A stretch of 64,000 nucleotides of DNA from Bacillus sp. JCM 19058 (lineage in GTDB: Bacteria; Bacillota; Bacilli; Bacillales_H; Bacillaceae_D), in contig BAXO01000018.1 in NCBI GenBank assembly GCA_001310555.1, forward strand, positions 1 through 64,000, read 5' to 3'. Of the stretch, positions 1 to 11,285 are shown piece after piece. A program made the translations under genes and the position numbers. The first letter of the stretch is position 1. Each line of letters starts with the position of its first letter. Below the pieces are notes generated by a model, which searched no databases, was not told where the DNA came from, and was given only the letters and a program-made list of their open reading frames with translations.

Positions 1-595
1 AAAAATTGTTGGAAGGCATGTTGAGTAAGTGAGGAATTTTCCTCACTCCACCCCAACATTTGACATAGAACCTTTATGAAAAACTAATCAGTTCCAATAA
101 AGAAAAACAAAGGGAGGCATAAGACAGCTGTTCGTTTATCTCTAGCCCTTCATTGCTCTCTGCATAAAAACGCATTAAAATAAAGAAAGCGGAACAATAT
201 CGTTGGAGCAGATTAATAGATATTTACTTTTTGGAACTCAGTTCTTTTCTTTTTAGGCTTTGCTGAGAAGGGAGCGGTCAGCATCGTGCCTGTTTTAGAA
301 TTTTGATGTTATTAATAATGATTCTTACGGAAGTGCTTCATGTAATTGAGTGTCATTTCTTTTGCAAGATTACGTCTCGTAAGGTGGCAGATCTTAAAGC
401 GTAAGCCTTACTTACCTTTCACGAATATGTGTTGTAGAAATTACGATCACAGCGTTTCTATTATTAGTAGTTAAGCTCCTACAAAGCTAATATTGGCATG
501 TTCTGTTTTCGAGTAGGTATACAATACACTATTTGTTTGAATCAGTAAGCCCAAAAGTGCAGTGATTGAGTACGGGTCAGCCTATAAAGAGTGGA
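1..595. other. non-coding stretch at window edge
   Basis: No gene is supported here. The one clear structure is a perfect inverted repeat at 28-47 (AGTGAGGAA, TT, TTCCTCACT) that could be the terminator hairpin of a gene ending just before the window, although no T-run follows. The rest is AT-rich with short open frames that lack ribosome binding sites. Confidence 0.4.
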
Positions 596-604
596 GTGAA
601 GGAG

Positions 605-2314
605 ATGGGGAAAAACTATAAGCCACATGTATTGTTTTTGCTTGGGCTTTCGCTTTTTATCTCAGCTTGCAGCCAAAGCGGGCAAGCTGAGGGAGAGCCT
701 GGGGAAGAAGAGCAGCATGAAGAATCGGAAATTGAACTATTAAGCCGTGAGCGAGGGATTGAGCTGAACGAGCTTGAGCTTACCGCTTACGCGGAGGAGA
801 TTGGCTTTTCGCTTACGTCACCGCAATATGAAGCATTTGCCTCACCGGCGGAGGTTTTATTTGAAGGGCAAGTAGAAGACTCTGATGAGCTAAACTCGGA
901 GGAGCTTTGGCTAATGGTCGACTATATTGGCGAGAACGAAGCACCGACTAAGCAATCGTTTAATCACTATATTCCATTTGGAGCCGGGGGCTTCTCCGAA
1001 CAAATCCCTTTACACGCCGGTGAAGGAGAATACAGTGTGACTATCCGTGCCCCGAGTAATATCGCAGGGGAGGATGATTATTATTACGATGTTGCCGCCT
1101 TCCGAATCACAAATATAGACGAAGTGATTGTTATGGATGTAGAGTACACGCTCGTTGGCTTAAACAGAGATCTCATTTTAACAAGCGATATTCGTGGCTA
1201 TCAAGAGGCTCTGGTGTATTCGATTTGTCTGGCCAAATTCCAAACGAACAGAATGATCAATTTGTTTATGTAACGATAAGCAAGGATGGAGAAAGTACAG
1301 ATATGCTTGTTCCGATTGAACACGATCGCTTTGAGCATGAGCTTCCGCTTTCTTTTGGCGAAGGCTTCATGAGGTTACGATTAAACTATACAATGAAGAC
1401 GATGAGCTTTATTATGATGGTGCTACTTTTTTTCGTAGATAACGAGATTGAACAACGCTTTACGCAGACCGATTATTATACCGATTATTTTGAAAAAGGG
1501 ATCCGGCTCACGGCCCCGACGGCTACAACGGCATACTATCAAGAGGACGACACTTATAGAATCGCCGGTTCAATCGATCCGCAAATTGATGGTGCGGACG
1601 ATATTACTCATATTATTGTTATTACCGAATTCAACGGCGAGAATGGGACAGAGGAAGCGAGCTATTATATTCCAGTAGACAATTATCAGTTTGATGATGA
1701 AATTTGGTTTCGTTTTGGAGAAGGTGAGTATACGATTCAAGTGAACGTTCCTGATCCTGAGAACAATCGCCTGAGGTATTTCAGCTTCAAGGGGGTTGCT
1801 GCCTTTAAACATGAAGTATCCGGAGTTGAAGATAAGCGAAGCCTGCTTCCTTCTAGAGGGATTCAATCAGATCATCCAGACATCCGGAGCCTTGCCGAAG
1901 ACATTACGGCAAATAAAGAAACAGAGTACGATAAAGCAAAAGCTGTGTACGAATACGTTGCTAAAACGATTGCTTATGATGTTCAGAAATGGGAAGATGA
2001 TTTATTTGAATTAGGAGATAGCGCTTTGAAAACGATTGAACTAAAAAAAAGGAGTTTGCCAGGACTATGCCTTTTTGGCGGTAGCTCTTTACCGTTCATT
2101 AGGAATGGAAGCGAATTATATTACCGGGATGACGACGGAAGGAGAACGACATGCTTGGGTAGAGGTGAAAGCAGGAGAGAACTGGATCGAAATGGATCCG
2201 ACATGGGGCGCAGGTTATATTGAGGGAGATCAATTTGTCTTTCATTACAATGAAGCTTATTTTGACCCAGAGCCTAGCTTTTTAACCCATACAAACGATG
2301 GCCCGATGTATTGA
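605..2314 (+). CDS. transglutaminase-like lipoprotein with three N-terminal repeats (frameshifted)
   Basis: Predicted surface lipoprotein of about 570 residues. The N-terminus is a lipoprotein signal (hydrophobic stretch, then lipobox ISAC). Three repeats of about 100 residues follow, each with a GEG-x-y-x-V motif (near 1020, 1360 and 1720), probably beta-sandwich modules. The C-terminus is a transglutaminase/protease-like core with the expected triad: Cys in GVCQDYA (about 2055), His in HAWVEV (about 2150) and Asp in DPTW (about 2197). Several frame breaks are present: near 1210, a compensating pair at about 1367 and 1432, and the A8 run at 2043-2050 just before the catalytic Cys. The start is ATG 605 or GTG 596. 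The fold is secure; the substrate is unknown. Confidence 0.75.
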
Positions 2315-2322
2315 GCATAAAG

Positions 2323-2353
2323 CGGGAGTGAGCATTCAATTTTCTCACTCCCG
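2323..2353. terminator. stem-loop between convergent genes
   Basis: A perfect 10-bp stem (CGGGAGTGAG / CTCACTCCCG) with an 11-nt loop lies between the stop of the transglutaminase gene and the stop of the opposing acetyltransferase gene. The position suits a bidirectional terminator; T-runs are weak. Confidence 0.6.
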
Positions 2354-3555
2354 TCATCGTGGCCGTTCTAAAAAAAAGTCAAGAAACTCCGGCTCATCTC
2401 GTGGGATTAGGCGCTCCCATTGCTCAATCTCCGCAGGCGGGCCCTCAACCTTTCCACTATCGTGTAAAAAAGTGGGGCGTTGATAGCAGAGTAGCATCGT
2501 TGTCAGCGTATTAATCGACAGCTGAAGTCCTCGTTTCGTTGGGTGTTCGTTAGCATCCGTTCCGTCAATAACCTGTACCTTGACGCCAGCGTCTGTCCAA
2601 GTCAGCTGATACGTGCCCTCGTTCCAAGGAGCGATATGATCCTCAATATGAAGGAAGAGCGCTTCGCTAGTTTCTTTAAAGGGATACGCTTCGAGAAAAG
2701 GTTTGACATCAACAATTCTCGCCATAAAATAAGGTTTTAGCTCTTGCTTGATCGCTGGTTCATCGAGTAAAAACGAAAGCTGGGCATGGTATGCCGATAT
2801 ACCGCTGACCGTATTAAGCATGGAGTCATGCTGACTAATAAAAACAAACATAGCACGCCGGCTCTCCTCATCCAAGTAAATGTATTCCTTTATTTTCATT
2901 TGAAAATCTTTCAGCGTGTATATTAGATAAGCGCGTGGTTCTCCAGAACTGTTCGTATAAACTGCTGCCTTGGCGTCTTTTCTTCCCTTGTTTAACTTTT
3001 GCCACCACGATTCGCTTCGCAGCAGTAGTCCGTTATTTCTTTGGGCGTAGCTTTGATACAGTTCGGAAATGTGCGGGTGATCGATTGGAACCCGCGCTAG
3101 TGAACCAGGAATTGGGCCGCGCTTTGGCAATTGATCCTTTTGGATCGTGAAATGAATTTGGTTAGCGAGCAATTCCCACCCGAATTTTCGATAAAACCCG
3201 ATCGAAAATGGTGCCAGATAGGAAATTAGCTGTCCCGCATCCTTCATCAACTTCAAGCTTTCCTGCATGAGCTGCCGAATGTAGCCACTCCGCCGGTGCT
3301 CGGGGTATGTAGCGACACCAGAGATTCCCCCCATCGCGTAAGCTTTTCCGTGAATGCTGACCTCCAAAGGGATTACACTAAGCTTTGCTAGTAATTCCTC
3401 CTCCGAAAAAAACAGCAAGAGTCGGAATGTTCCGGTAATAATCAGTTTTTTTCCTTTCGTTCCTCGTCAGTGAGTTTATATTGAAAAGCATATTCTGAAA
3501 TAGCAAGGCTTTGCTCAATTTCGTCTTCTTTTACTAATCGTAATTCTGGCATCAT
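2354..3555 (-). CDS. Eis-like GNAT N-acetyltransferase with SCP2-type C-terminus (frameshifted)
   Basis: A GNAT-fold acetyltransferase of the Eis family, about 400 residues, probably acetylating amines with acetyl-CoA. The acetyl-CoA loop is visible as a P-E-H-R-R-S-G-Y-I-R segment about 80 residues in, followed by an F-Y-R-K-F-G-W motif. A second degenerate acetyltransferase domain and a C-terminal SCP2-like domain follow, as in the enhanced intracellular survival family. The true start is ATG 3555 (or 3552) with AAGGAGTG upstream. The first ~35 residues are separated from the rest by a frameshift in the T-run at 3446-3452 (A7 on the coding strand). The substrate cannot be read from the sequence. 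Confidence 0.8.
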
Positions 3556-3939
3556 CTACACTCCTTATCTTTACGTGCTTTCAATTACAGACATCATGCT
3601 TTCGGCACAGCACTCAAGGTTTCATTCACCATTCGCTTTTATGAAAGTCTAAATACTACCCTCTGCTGCCGCACCTAAGCACAAATATCTCGCATAATCG
3701 GTTGTCCGAAGTTGTTTGCCGCGAGTGTCTTCTTCATTCGTGGTTCCGTCTCGTTTCAACTCGGGGGAGCAATCACTATATGAATCGACAATTGCCAGAG
3801 TGGCATGCTTGCCTGTGCATCCGTTATATTCTGCTGAACAGCTAAATCCAATTTCATTTGTTTTTTTGACTTGACGGTTAGGCTTTATGCAGAGCTGAAT
3901 TGAAGAGATTGCTTCCTTTCGATGCTAGCTATCATTCCA

Positions 3940-4074
3940 TCATGAACTCTTAGCGAAGCTCTTTACGTCATTCCTTATCATAATTGCCGACAATGTTTTC
4001 TTGCCAGTCTTTGCAGCAAAAAGTGCTGCATTAGCGCTAGCTGGGCCTGTACTACCAATAATAGTATCGTACAT
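3940..4074 (-). pseudogene. remnant of FAD/NAD(P)-binding thioredoxin-reductase-like protein
   Basis: ATG 4074 has a strong ribosome binding site (GGGGAGG, 8 nt upstream). The first ~28 codons read like the N-terminus of a thioredoxin-reductase-like flavoprotein: M-Y-D-T-I-I-G-S-T-G-P-A followed by an A-A-L-F-A-A-K-T-G-K-K-T-L helix. The usual G-x-G-x-x-G is degraded to G-S-T-G-P-A. Similarity fades after codon 28 and a stop ends it at 44 residues. No downstream part of the protein was found, so this is a decayed gene rather than a simple sequencing error. Confidence 0.5.
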
Positions 4075-4516
4075 GCTGAAAACCTCCCCATTATTTAAAA
4101 TGTTCAAAAGGTAAAACGAATGTTTCGGCCAGTACCTTTTGGATTCTTACCTATTGTATCAAATTATGAGTCATCTATATTAGGAAAACAAAACTGCCTT
4201 TGGAAAGGGTGCGTCTAGATAGCTGATTTACGGCAGTTGACTTTTGTACTCCATAACCTTGAGATTTCGCCGTCAAACTTGAGCCGTATGCTAATGTCGC
4301 CGCCTTCGTGTCCCTTGATGTGGTCAACCGGAGATAGGCACATCGGCCATCCCTCGGATTGCTTTTTGTATCGTTCGGTTTGATTCGCTCATTTTTTTTG
4401 CCAGTCTAATAAAACACCAAGGCAAAAATAACGTTACAAAGCCGAGCTTTTTGTCAAATAATTGTCGTCCCATATGGTAAGCTAAAATTAATAACTACAT
4501 AAGGAGCTGAGAGATT
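4075..4516. other. non-coding stretch upstream of dipeptidase
   Basis: No supported gene. Together with 3556-3939 it surrounds the flavoprotein remnant and may hold further decayed coding sequence. The last ~60 bases carry the promoter region and ribosome binding site of the M20 dipeptidase gene. Confidence 0.35.
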
Positions 4517-5887
4517 GTGACCGAAAGCATTCACCGGTACTTGGAAAACGAAAGAGAAAGGCATTTGAATCAATTAAAAAAAATACTGCAAATCCCGAGC
4601 ATCAGTGCTCTCTCTGAGCATCGAAAAGACGTTCGTTCGGCTGCGGAATGGATGTCGGATTCATTGAAGGATATCGGCTTTTCTGCGGAAGTCATTGAAA
4701 CAGCAGGTCACCCTGTTGTTTACGGAGAATGGTTGAAGGCAGAGGGCAAGCCGACTGTACTGATTTATGGACATTACGATGTTCAGCCAGTCGATCCGCT
4801 AGAGTTATGGCAAACACCTCCATTTGAACCAGACATTCGGGATAATAAAATTTATGCGCGAGGAGCAAGTGACGACAAAGGGCAAACATTTATGCATCTC
4901 AAGGCACTAGAAGCGATCTTGGAAACAGAAGGGACACTCCCGTTAAATGTGAAGCTATGTATAGAAGGCGAGGAGGAAATCGGCAGTCCTAACCTTGATC
5001 GGTTTGTTGAACAACATGCGGAAAAGCTGGCGGCGGACGTGCTGATCATATCCGATACGCCGATGCTGGATGAAGGGAAGCCTGCGATTTGTACAGGACT
5101 GCGCGGCTTGTGCAGCTTGCAGATCGATGTGAAGGGGGCAAAGGGAGATCTCCATTCCGGTTTGTATGGCGGTGCTGTGCAGAACTCTGTTCATGCCCTC
5201 GTTCAGTTGCTTGACACGATGAGGGATGAAGATGGAATCATAACAGTGCCTGGTTTTTACGATAAAATCATCCCGTTAGAGGAGGAGGAAAGAACAGCTT
5301 TTCGAGCGTTGGATCATGATGAGGAAAAGATACGCAAGGAGCTTGAGGTGCCAGAGCTGTTTGGTGAGAATGGTTACACGATGCTTGAACGCACATGGGC
5401 GAGACCAACACTTGAGATCAACGGAATATATGGTGGGTTTCAAGGAGAAGGGGTAAAAACGGTGATTCCGTCAGAAGCGCATGCTAAAATTACGTGTCGC
5501 CTCGTGCCGGGTCAAGAGCCTGAGGAAATTGCGACGCTAATTGAGCAGCATATTAACAGGAACCTGCCACCTGGAGTCTCGGTATCGACGACCCGTTTTG
5601 ACACGGGAATGCCATTTGCTGCTCCGATTGACCACCCTGCATTTCAGGCCGCTGCAAAAGCTTATGAAACCGTGTATCAAACAGAAGTTGCCTTTACTCG
5701 AATGGGCGGTTCTATCCCAGTTGTTGAGACATTTGATCGACTATTACAGCTACCGATTGTCTTAATGGGATTCGGCCTGCCTACAGAAAACTTCCATGCT
5801 CCGAACGAGCATTTTCATCTCGAAAATTACGATAAAGGTCTAATGACGATTTGTGAATACTATTACGAGCTGGAGAAGGTGTTATAG
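4517..5887 (+). CDS. M20 family dipeptidase
   Basis: Zinc-dependent cytoplasmic peptidase of the M20 family, 456 residues, intact. Metal and catalytic motifs are present in order: G-H-Y-D-V-Q-P (His and Asp) near residue 85, an aspartate in A-R-G-A-S-D-D-K-G near 120, and E-G-E-E-E-I-G-S with the catalytic Glu pair near 153. The dimerisation lid domain follows (D-L-H-S-G-x-Y-G-G). GTG start at 4517 with AAGGAG about 10 nt upstream. The gene holds an A8 run (about 4576-4583) that is in frame, so not every long homopolymer in this window is wrong. It stands alone. Likely role: hydrolysis of dipeptides; exact specificity is not visible. Confidence 0.9.
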   Translation: MTESIHRYLENERERHLNQLKKILQIPSISALSEHRKDVRSAAEWMSDSLKDIGFSAEVIETAGHPVVYGEWLKAEGKPTVLIYGHYDVQPVDPLELWQTPPFEPDIRDNKIYARGASDDKGQTFMHLKALEAILETEGTLPLNVKLCIEGEEEIGSPNLDRFVEQHAEKLAADVLIISDTPMLDEGKPAICTGLRGLCSLQIDVKGAKGDLHSGLYGGAVQNSVHALVQLLDTMRDEDGIITVPGFYDKIIPLEEEERTAFRALDHDEEKIRKELEVPELFGENGYTMLERTWARPTLEINGIYGGFQGEGVKTVIPSEAHAKITCRLVPGQEPEEIATLIEQHINRNLPPGVSVSTTRFDTGMPFAAPIDHPAFQAAAKAYETVYQTEVAFTRMGGSIPVVETFDRLLQLPIVLMGFGLPTENFHAPNEHFHLENYDKGLMTICEYYYELEKVL

Positions 5888-5925
5888 GCTCTCTCGCTTA
5901 TAACGCTTTCCCAATCGGGCTATTG

Positions 5926-5963
5926 GAAACGGATGAGAACAGCATGATCTTCGCATCCGTTTC
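5926..5963 (+). terminator. candidate terminator after dipeptidase gene
   Basis: A 10-bp stem (GAAACGGATG / CATCCGTTTC) with an 18-nt loop, followed by TTCTTGCC. The T-tract is imperfect, so it is only a candidate. Confidence 0.45.
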
Positions 5964-6259
5964 TTCTTGCCTGCTCGAAGCCCTCCATCAGTCCCCTGCG
6001 CGCCCAAGCCGATCGTCCTTAGGCGCGACGAATCCAACAGTACTTGACGACCGCACCCCAACTCTCACTCCCCCATAAAAGACATACAGTTCTAGCGTAA
6101 CGAATTCACCTTCATCGCCAACGGCGAACAAACTATTCCCTTCACGGATTAACGGTTACCGTTGAAAAATTGCTTCGTCATTAGCCGTTCAAGTAAAGGA
6201 ATCGGCCATGATTTACGATATAAAAAGAGTAAGGATGTAAGGAGGGATCTCATTATCAT

Positions 6260-7924
6260 TTTGTTTACAAATGAAATGGTCGAATTTAAAGAAATTGTGA
6301 GTGCAGTTGAACAGGTCTATGATTACGTCTTTGTAGTCGAACGTGTCGATAAACAGTTTATTTATCGTTATGCAAGCGAGAATATAGGACAGCTTCAAAC
6401 GATAGAACCAGATTATTTGGGTAAAACCATTATAGAGGCCAACCCTCCTTCAGTAGCGGCTCATGTTCATACTATGTTTGAAAAAGCTTATATTGAAAGA
6501 AAACCGATCGTATTTAAGGACCGGATGACATTTAATTCATTTAATGAAGCAGCTAAAACGATGATCTTCCCAGTTACACGGTCATCTGGAGATGTAAAAT
6601 ACTTACTGGCGTGTACAGAAAAAGAAAGTCAACCTGAAACAAATGCGATTGATTCAGTTACAGGGTTACCGAGCTTTCGAGTGTTTCGCGAGAATTTGCA
6701 TCAACTCCTACAAAGCCATTCCGGAGAAAACGCGCTTCTGTATGTGAATATCGATCAATTCAAAGCAATTATGGAATCCATTGGCCACGCGCGGATTGAT
6801 GAGCTACTGGTTGAGATTACTAGTCGTCTATTGATTGCCATCGCGGGTGAAGATTGCTCTCTCACTAGGGTTACTGGCGATGAATTTATGTTGTCTGCTC
6901 CATCTTGTACTGACCCTATCGTTTTGCCAAGCGAATTCAGGCTGAATTGGCTGAACCGTATACGATGGGGGAACAGAAATTAATTGTTACTGCCTGCATC
7001 GGGATTGCAATACGGAGAGCTAAAGATGCCGGCGCTGACCAAATCATTAAAGAAGCGTATTACGCTATGATCAAGGCTAAACAATACGGAAGCGGCGAGA
7101 TTTTGATTTATGAACATATCAAGGATCAAGATATTTTAATGACTCCGTCCCTGCTCGAAAAAGAAATAAAAAAAGGCGTTTGCAAATCAGGAATTTGTCG
7201 TCTATTTTCAACCGATCGTTCATTTAAGCAGCAAGCGTATTCATTATGAAGCATTGCTTCGATGGCATAGTCCTACGCTCGGAACCGTTCCCCCGAATGT
7301 TTTTATTGCTGCCGCAGAAAAAAACCGATCTAATCAAGGAAATCGACGCGTGGGTGATTAAGCAGGTTTGCCAGCATATTAAGAAAATGAGCGATCATAA
7401 GGTTCAAGTTGCCGTCAACCTCTCGCTGAAAACATTGGAGTCGGAAGAGCTTGAGCAATTTTTAATTCAATCTGTGCAATTTTTACCGAATCGAGCCAGA
7501 GAATTTGGAGCTTGAGATTACGGAGTACTCGATTATGCAAAATGAGAAGGACACGATCGAAAAGCTCTCCAGACTAAATCGGGCCGGCTTTACAATTGCG
7601 ATAGACGATTTTGGGGTTAGTAATGCGTCCTTTCACCATCTACGGCTGCTGCCTGTTAACAAAATTAAAATTGATAAAACCTTTATAGAACATATCGCGC
7701 GAAACGAAAAAGAGTATCAGATTGTTAAGTCAATGATTTCACTAGCAAGGAATTTAGGATTAACTGTTACCGCAGAAGGAGTAGAGGATCGAGAGCAATT
7801 AGCCTTACTCGTTCAGTCCCGATGCGATGAGCTCCAAGGGTATTTATTCAGTAAGCCGATTCCCGTTGAGTCGATCCGGGCGACGACAGAGCGATTAAAA
7901 CAAGAGCTGGCACAAATGCTTTAA
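6260..7924 (+). CDS. GGDEF-EAL cyclic-di-GMP signalling protein (multiply frameshifted)
   Basis: A sensor for the second messenger cyclic-di-GMP. The N-terminal ~130 residues look like a PAS-type sensory domain, then a GGDEF domain whose signature reads R-V-T-G-D-E-F, then a complete EAL phosphodiesterase domain. The EAL part shows Y-E-A-L-L-R-W, V-A-V-N-L-S, L-E-I-T-E, D-D-F-G, K-I-D-K and T-A-E-G-V-E, so phosphodiesterase activity is plausible. Four frame breaks (about 6920, 7160-7180, 7316-7323, 7495-7505) split it into pieces. Start uncertain: AAGGAGGG at about 6239 favours a TTG near 6260; ATG 6274 is the alternative. The high density of breaks leaves open real decay. Confidence 0.75.
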
Positions 7925-8139
7925 CATATTCTTCTAGCCAAATGGGTAAGCTCTCCACCTGATTCGTTTTTTTGCTGCTTCCCTTTTTGGGAAAAGAAGC
8001 AACCTAGGCGAATGACGCGGTTTTTCCTCAATCCTTTTAAGCAGCTTTATAGCCTGGTCATTTTAACGCATCAATAAGCGTCTCTTTCTCGTAGTGATAT
8101 AATACGATCAATCATATATTTGACGGGAGAAGGGCCACT

Positions 8140-9604
8140 ATGAGGAAAAATCGCTTAAGGCGCCGCAAATCGCGGAATAACTCTAGTCGTAAAAGTCGGT
8201 GGGCAATTCGTTTTACTTTTTTTACTTATTCTTTTTATTATGCTCGTTTCCGTATACGGCTACGTAAAGCCATTGCCAGAAGGAGTTTCTTATGAAGGTA
8301 ACGTTCATGCAGTTGACGAGGTTGATTTTCTTTATGATCTAACGACTCTCCATGAGCAAGAGCAGATGCTGTTTGCTCATATGTTTCGAATGATTGAAGA
8401 GGCTGAGGATTTCATCATTCTTGATTTATTTTTGTTTAATGATGAATATAATCGAACGCTGGAATTTCCTTCGCTCTCACTCGAGCTGACTGAGGCGCTA
8501 GTTGCCAAAAAGCAGGGCGAGCCTCAAGTAGACATATTGTTTATAACGGATCGAATCAACACGTTTTATGGCTCCTACGAATCAGAATTAATTAATATGC
8601 TAAAGGAGGCAGAGGTCCAAGTTGTTTTCACCGATATGAAGGAGCTTAGAGATTCGAATCCACTCTATTCTGGGGTATGGCGGACTCTATTTCAATGGTT
8701 CGGGACGTCCGGAAACGGTTGGCTTCCCAATCCGTTTAGTCCTGATTCACCTAAAACGACCTTGCGATCTTATTTAGATTTGTTAAATTTTAAAGCGAAT
8801 CATCGTAAGGTTGTCATTACAGAAAAGGAGGGCTTCGTGACCTCGGCAAATCCTCACGATGCAAGCGCGAACCATTCCAATATTGGTTTTTCTGTAAAGG
8901 GGGAATTGCTGCAGGAGCTCGTCGAAGTAGAACGGGCGGTGGCTCGGTTTTCGGGTGCAGCCCCTGAATGGTTAGATTCGGTAACCGTCAGAAGTACAAA
9001 GGAAAAGTATGGGGCGAACCAGGTTCAATTGCTCACTGAAGGCAAAATTAAAAAGCATCTGTTAAAGGAAATTGCAGTCACTGATGCGATGGATAAAATT
9101 ACGATTGGTGCCTTCTACCTTTCGGACAGGGATGTCATTACGGCATTAATAGCAGCAGCCGATAGAGGAGCGGAGGTTAAGCTCGTTCTCGATGCGAACA
9201 AGGATGCCTTTGGACGCGAGAAGAACGGAGTGCCAAATCGCCCCGTTGCCCACGAGCTGGTGACTAAAAGTGAGGGGCGCATCCAGATCCGCTGGTATAA
9301 GACGAATGGCGAGCAGTATCATTCAAAAATAATGCTAATTGAGCAAGGGGATCGAGGCGTTTTGATTGGAGGCTCTGCCAACTTTACGAAAAGAAACTTG
9401 GATGATTTTAATTTGGAGCTAAACCTGAAAGTCTCATCCGCAACAGACAGTGAAATAATCGCTGAGGCTCGCAATTACTTTGAACGAATTTGGTCTAATG
9501 AAGGAGCGATTTATACGGCCGATTATGAAGTATATGAGGACGATTCCCTCTTTCTGACACTGATGTATCGCTTTCAAGAGTGGAGTGGACTTTCTAGCTT
9601 TTAA
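8140..9604 (+). CDS. phospholipase D-like / cardiolipin synthase-like membrane protein (frameshifted)
   Basis: About 488 residues with two phospholipase D half-sites: N-H-R-K near nucleotide 8800 and Y-H-S-K near 9320, the latter followed by G-G-S-A-N-F. The N-terminus from ATG 8140 (GGGAGAAGGG upstream) is very basic, then a single membrane segment, then the catalytic part outside or at the membrane. A T7 run at 8217-8223 inside the membrane segment breaks the frame, leaving a main frame that begins at 8240. The reaction is probably phosphatidyl transfer or phosphodiester hydrolysis. Cardiolipin synthases normally have two membrane segments, so the exact activity is left open. Confidence 0.8.
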
Positions 9605-9795
9605 TCAAGAAAAGAAGAACTAAAAAGACCACAATTTTTGAGCGAAGCATGAGTAGGTGCTTTTCAAACGGACCGAAGGGTTCTCCTTATTCCCCAGAGT
9701 TACAGATAATCGCGAAGTGGTCATCCGCTACCGATACAAGTCACCGCTGCCGGAAAAGACTCGGTTCCGATAAAGACGGACTCTAGCTCAAAGAA

Positions 9796-9828
9796 AACAG
9801 CTGAGGAAAGGCGCCATCCTCAGCTGTT
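9796..9828 (-). terminator. strong terminator for the TPR gene
   Basis: A perfect 12-bp stem (AACAGCTGAGGA / TCCTCAGCTGTT) with a 9-nt loop. Read on the minus strand it is followed by TTTTCTTT, so it terminates the gene ending at 9916. No T-run on the plus strand. Confidence 0.75.
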
Positions 9829-9915
9829 ACAAGCTACTGCCATAGGGCTATTTTATCATTGCAGAATGGGTAGTTACTGATTGTTCATAGGAGAAGCGAA
9901 AACAGCTGAAGTTGT

Positions 9916-11285
9916 TTATGAGCCTTGCATCGTACTATATAGGTTTTGATACGTTTTTGCTTCCTGTGGACGATCGAGCTTTTGATAGAGCTTGGAAAGC
10001 CACCGGACAGGCTCAGGGTTGTCTGGGTTAAGCTCCATTTCCCAGCTGAAGCAATCGAGCGCTTTTTCAAAGCTATCCAATTGATAATAATATTCCCCTA
10101 GCTGGAGCTGCTCGTTCGGATCATCGCATAAGGCAACCATCTCTTGCAGCTGCCTGAGGATTGGGAGGAAGGTGGCTCTAGCTTTTGTATATGCTGTTCT
10201 ATCGTCTCAATATCAGCTATTTGCAACCAATATTTTAAACATTTTCGAAGCAATCGGTTAAGAGCAGAGGGGTCTGCTGAAAAGAGTCGAATGAGCAATG
10301 CAACCAAGGTGTCTGGCTGGAATTCGGTTAAATCGCTTTCTTCGAATAATGTGAGCACTTTATCCTTGATACCTGTTGTCGGGACAAAAGGGTGCTCTAC
10401 TAATAGCTGCAATGCGGTTTTCGTTTGGTTGAGCTCCAGCAAGCGTTGGAATAAATCCTCTTGAAGAGTGGATAATGGTGATTGTACAGCTATAGGCTGT
10501 AATACCTCGATAATTTCCTCTTTTGTTAAGGAAGATTCAAGCTGGGAAATAAAATGTGGATAATGGGTTTCGTCGGGTGCTTTTACAAAAGACCAAATAG
10601 CAAGGGCGAGTAGGTCTAACTGACGATTTTGTTTTGTCAGAATGGTTTGTAGTAGAGGGAGGTGTGTGTCCTTCTGTTTGAAGCATTGGACTTCAGCAAA
10701 CGTCGGTTCCATATCGGCGAGCGCCTCTAAGTTTTTGTCATAAATGACGGCGTACTTGCTGTAATCATAGTGACCGCCGACTTCGCGCGCCCATTCTTGC
10801 ATAAAAGGGACATCGATAAGGATTCGTGACAGCTGAAAAGCGGATTTTAATTTACCGTTTCGTCTGAGGTTGAGAAATGTTTCCTTGAACCAGTGCTGGA
10901 GTTCGTCGTCTGGGTATATGCCGGTGAAAAAGGTAAGTATCAAGGTAGCATCTTGAGCCGTGAAGCGATTGATTTTTTGGGTGAGCTGTTGGAAGCTATA
11001 TGACGTAAAGCTAACGGTTTGTTTGACGATATGAGTAACAAGTGGGTGGGGTGCTTCGAATATGATACCGTTAGTAAAAGCCTGTTGAACGAATGATTGC
11101 TGCTGCTCGGAGGACAGCCTTTGCCCTGTCAAAAATTGATTTTCATAAAAGAAGAGCACGTACCGCTCGCCTGTGTCATCAAAACATTCAATCAGCTTAG
11201 CTTTGTGGTAAAAAGTGACACGCTTCGGAGTTATCTCTACATTTTTTTTCTTCCAGGAAAGAGACCATTTTCGATCACTGCTCAT
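9916..11285 (-). CDS. TPR-repeat protein of unknown function (frameshifted)
   Basis: A cytoplasmic protein of about 455 residues. The N-terminal ~90 residues form a small beta-rich domain (basic, aromatic), the middle is helical, and the C-terminus holds clear tetratricopeptide-type helices (Q-L-G-E-Y-Y-Y-Q-L-D-S-F-E-K-A-L-D-C-F). ATG 11285 has AGAGGTGA about 6 nt upstream and is preferred to the longer open frame. A frame break near 10165 (G/C-rich, not a homopolymer of A/T) separates the main part from the last ~75 residues. TPR proteins usually hold partner proteins; none is suggested by the neighbours. Confidence 0.65.
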
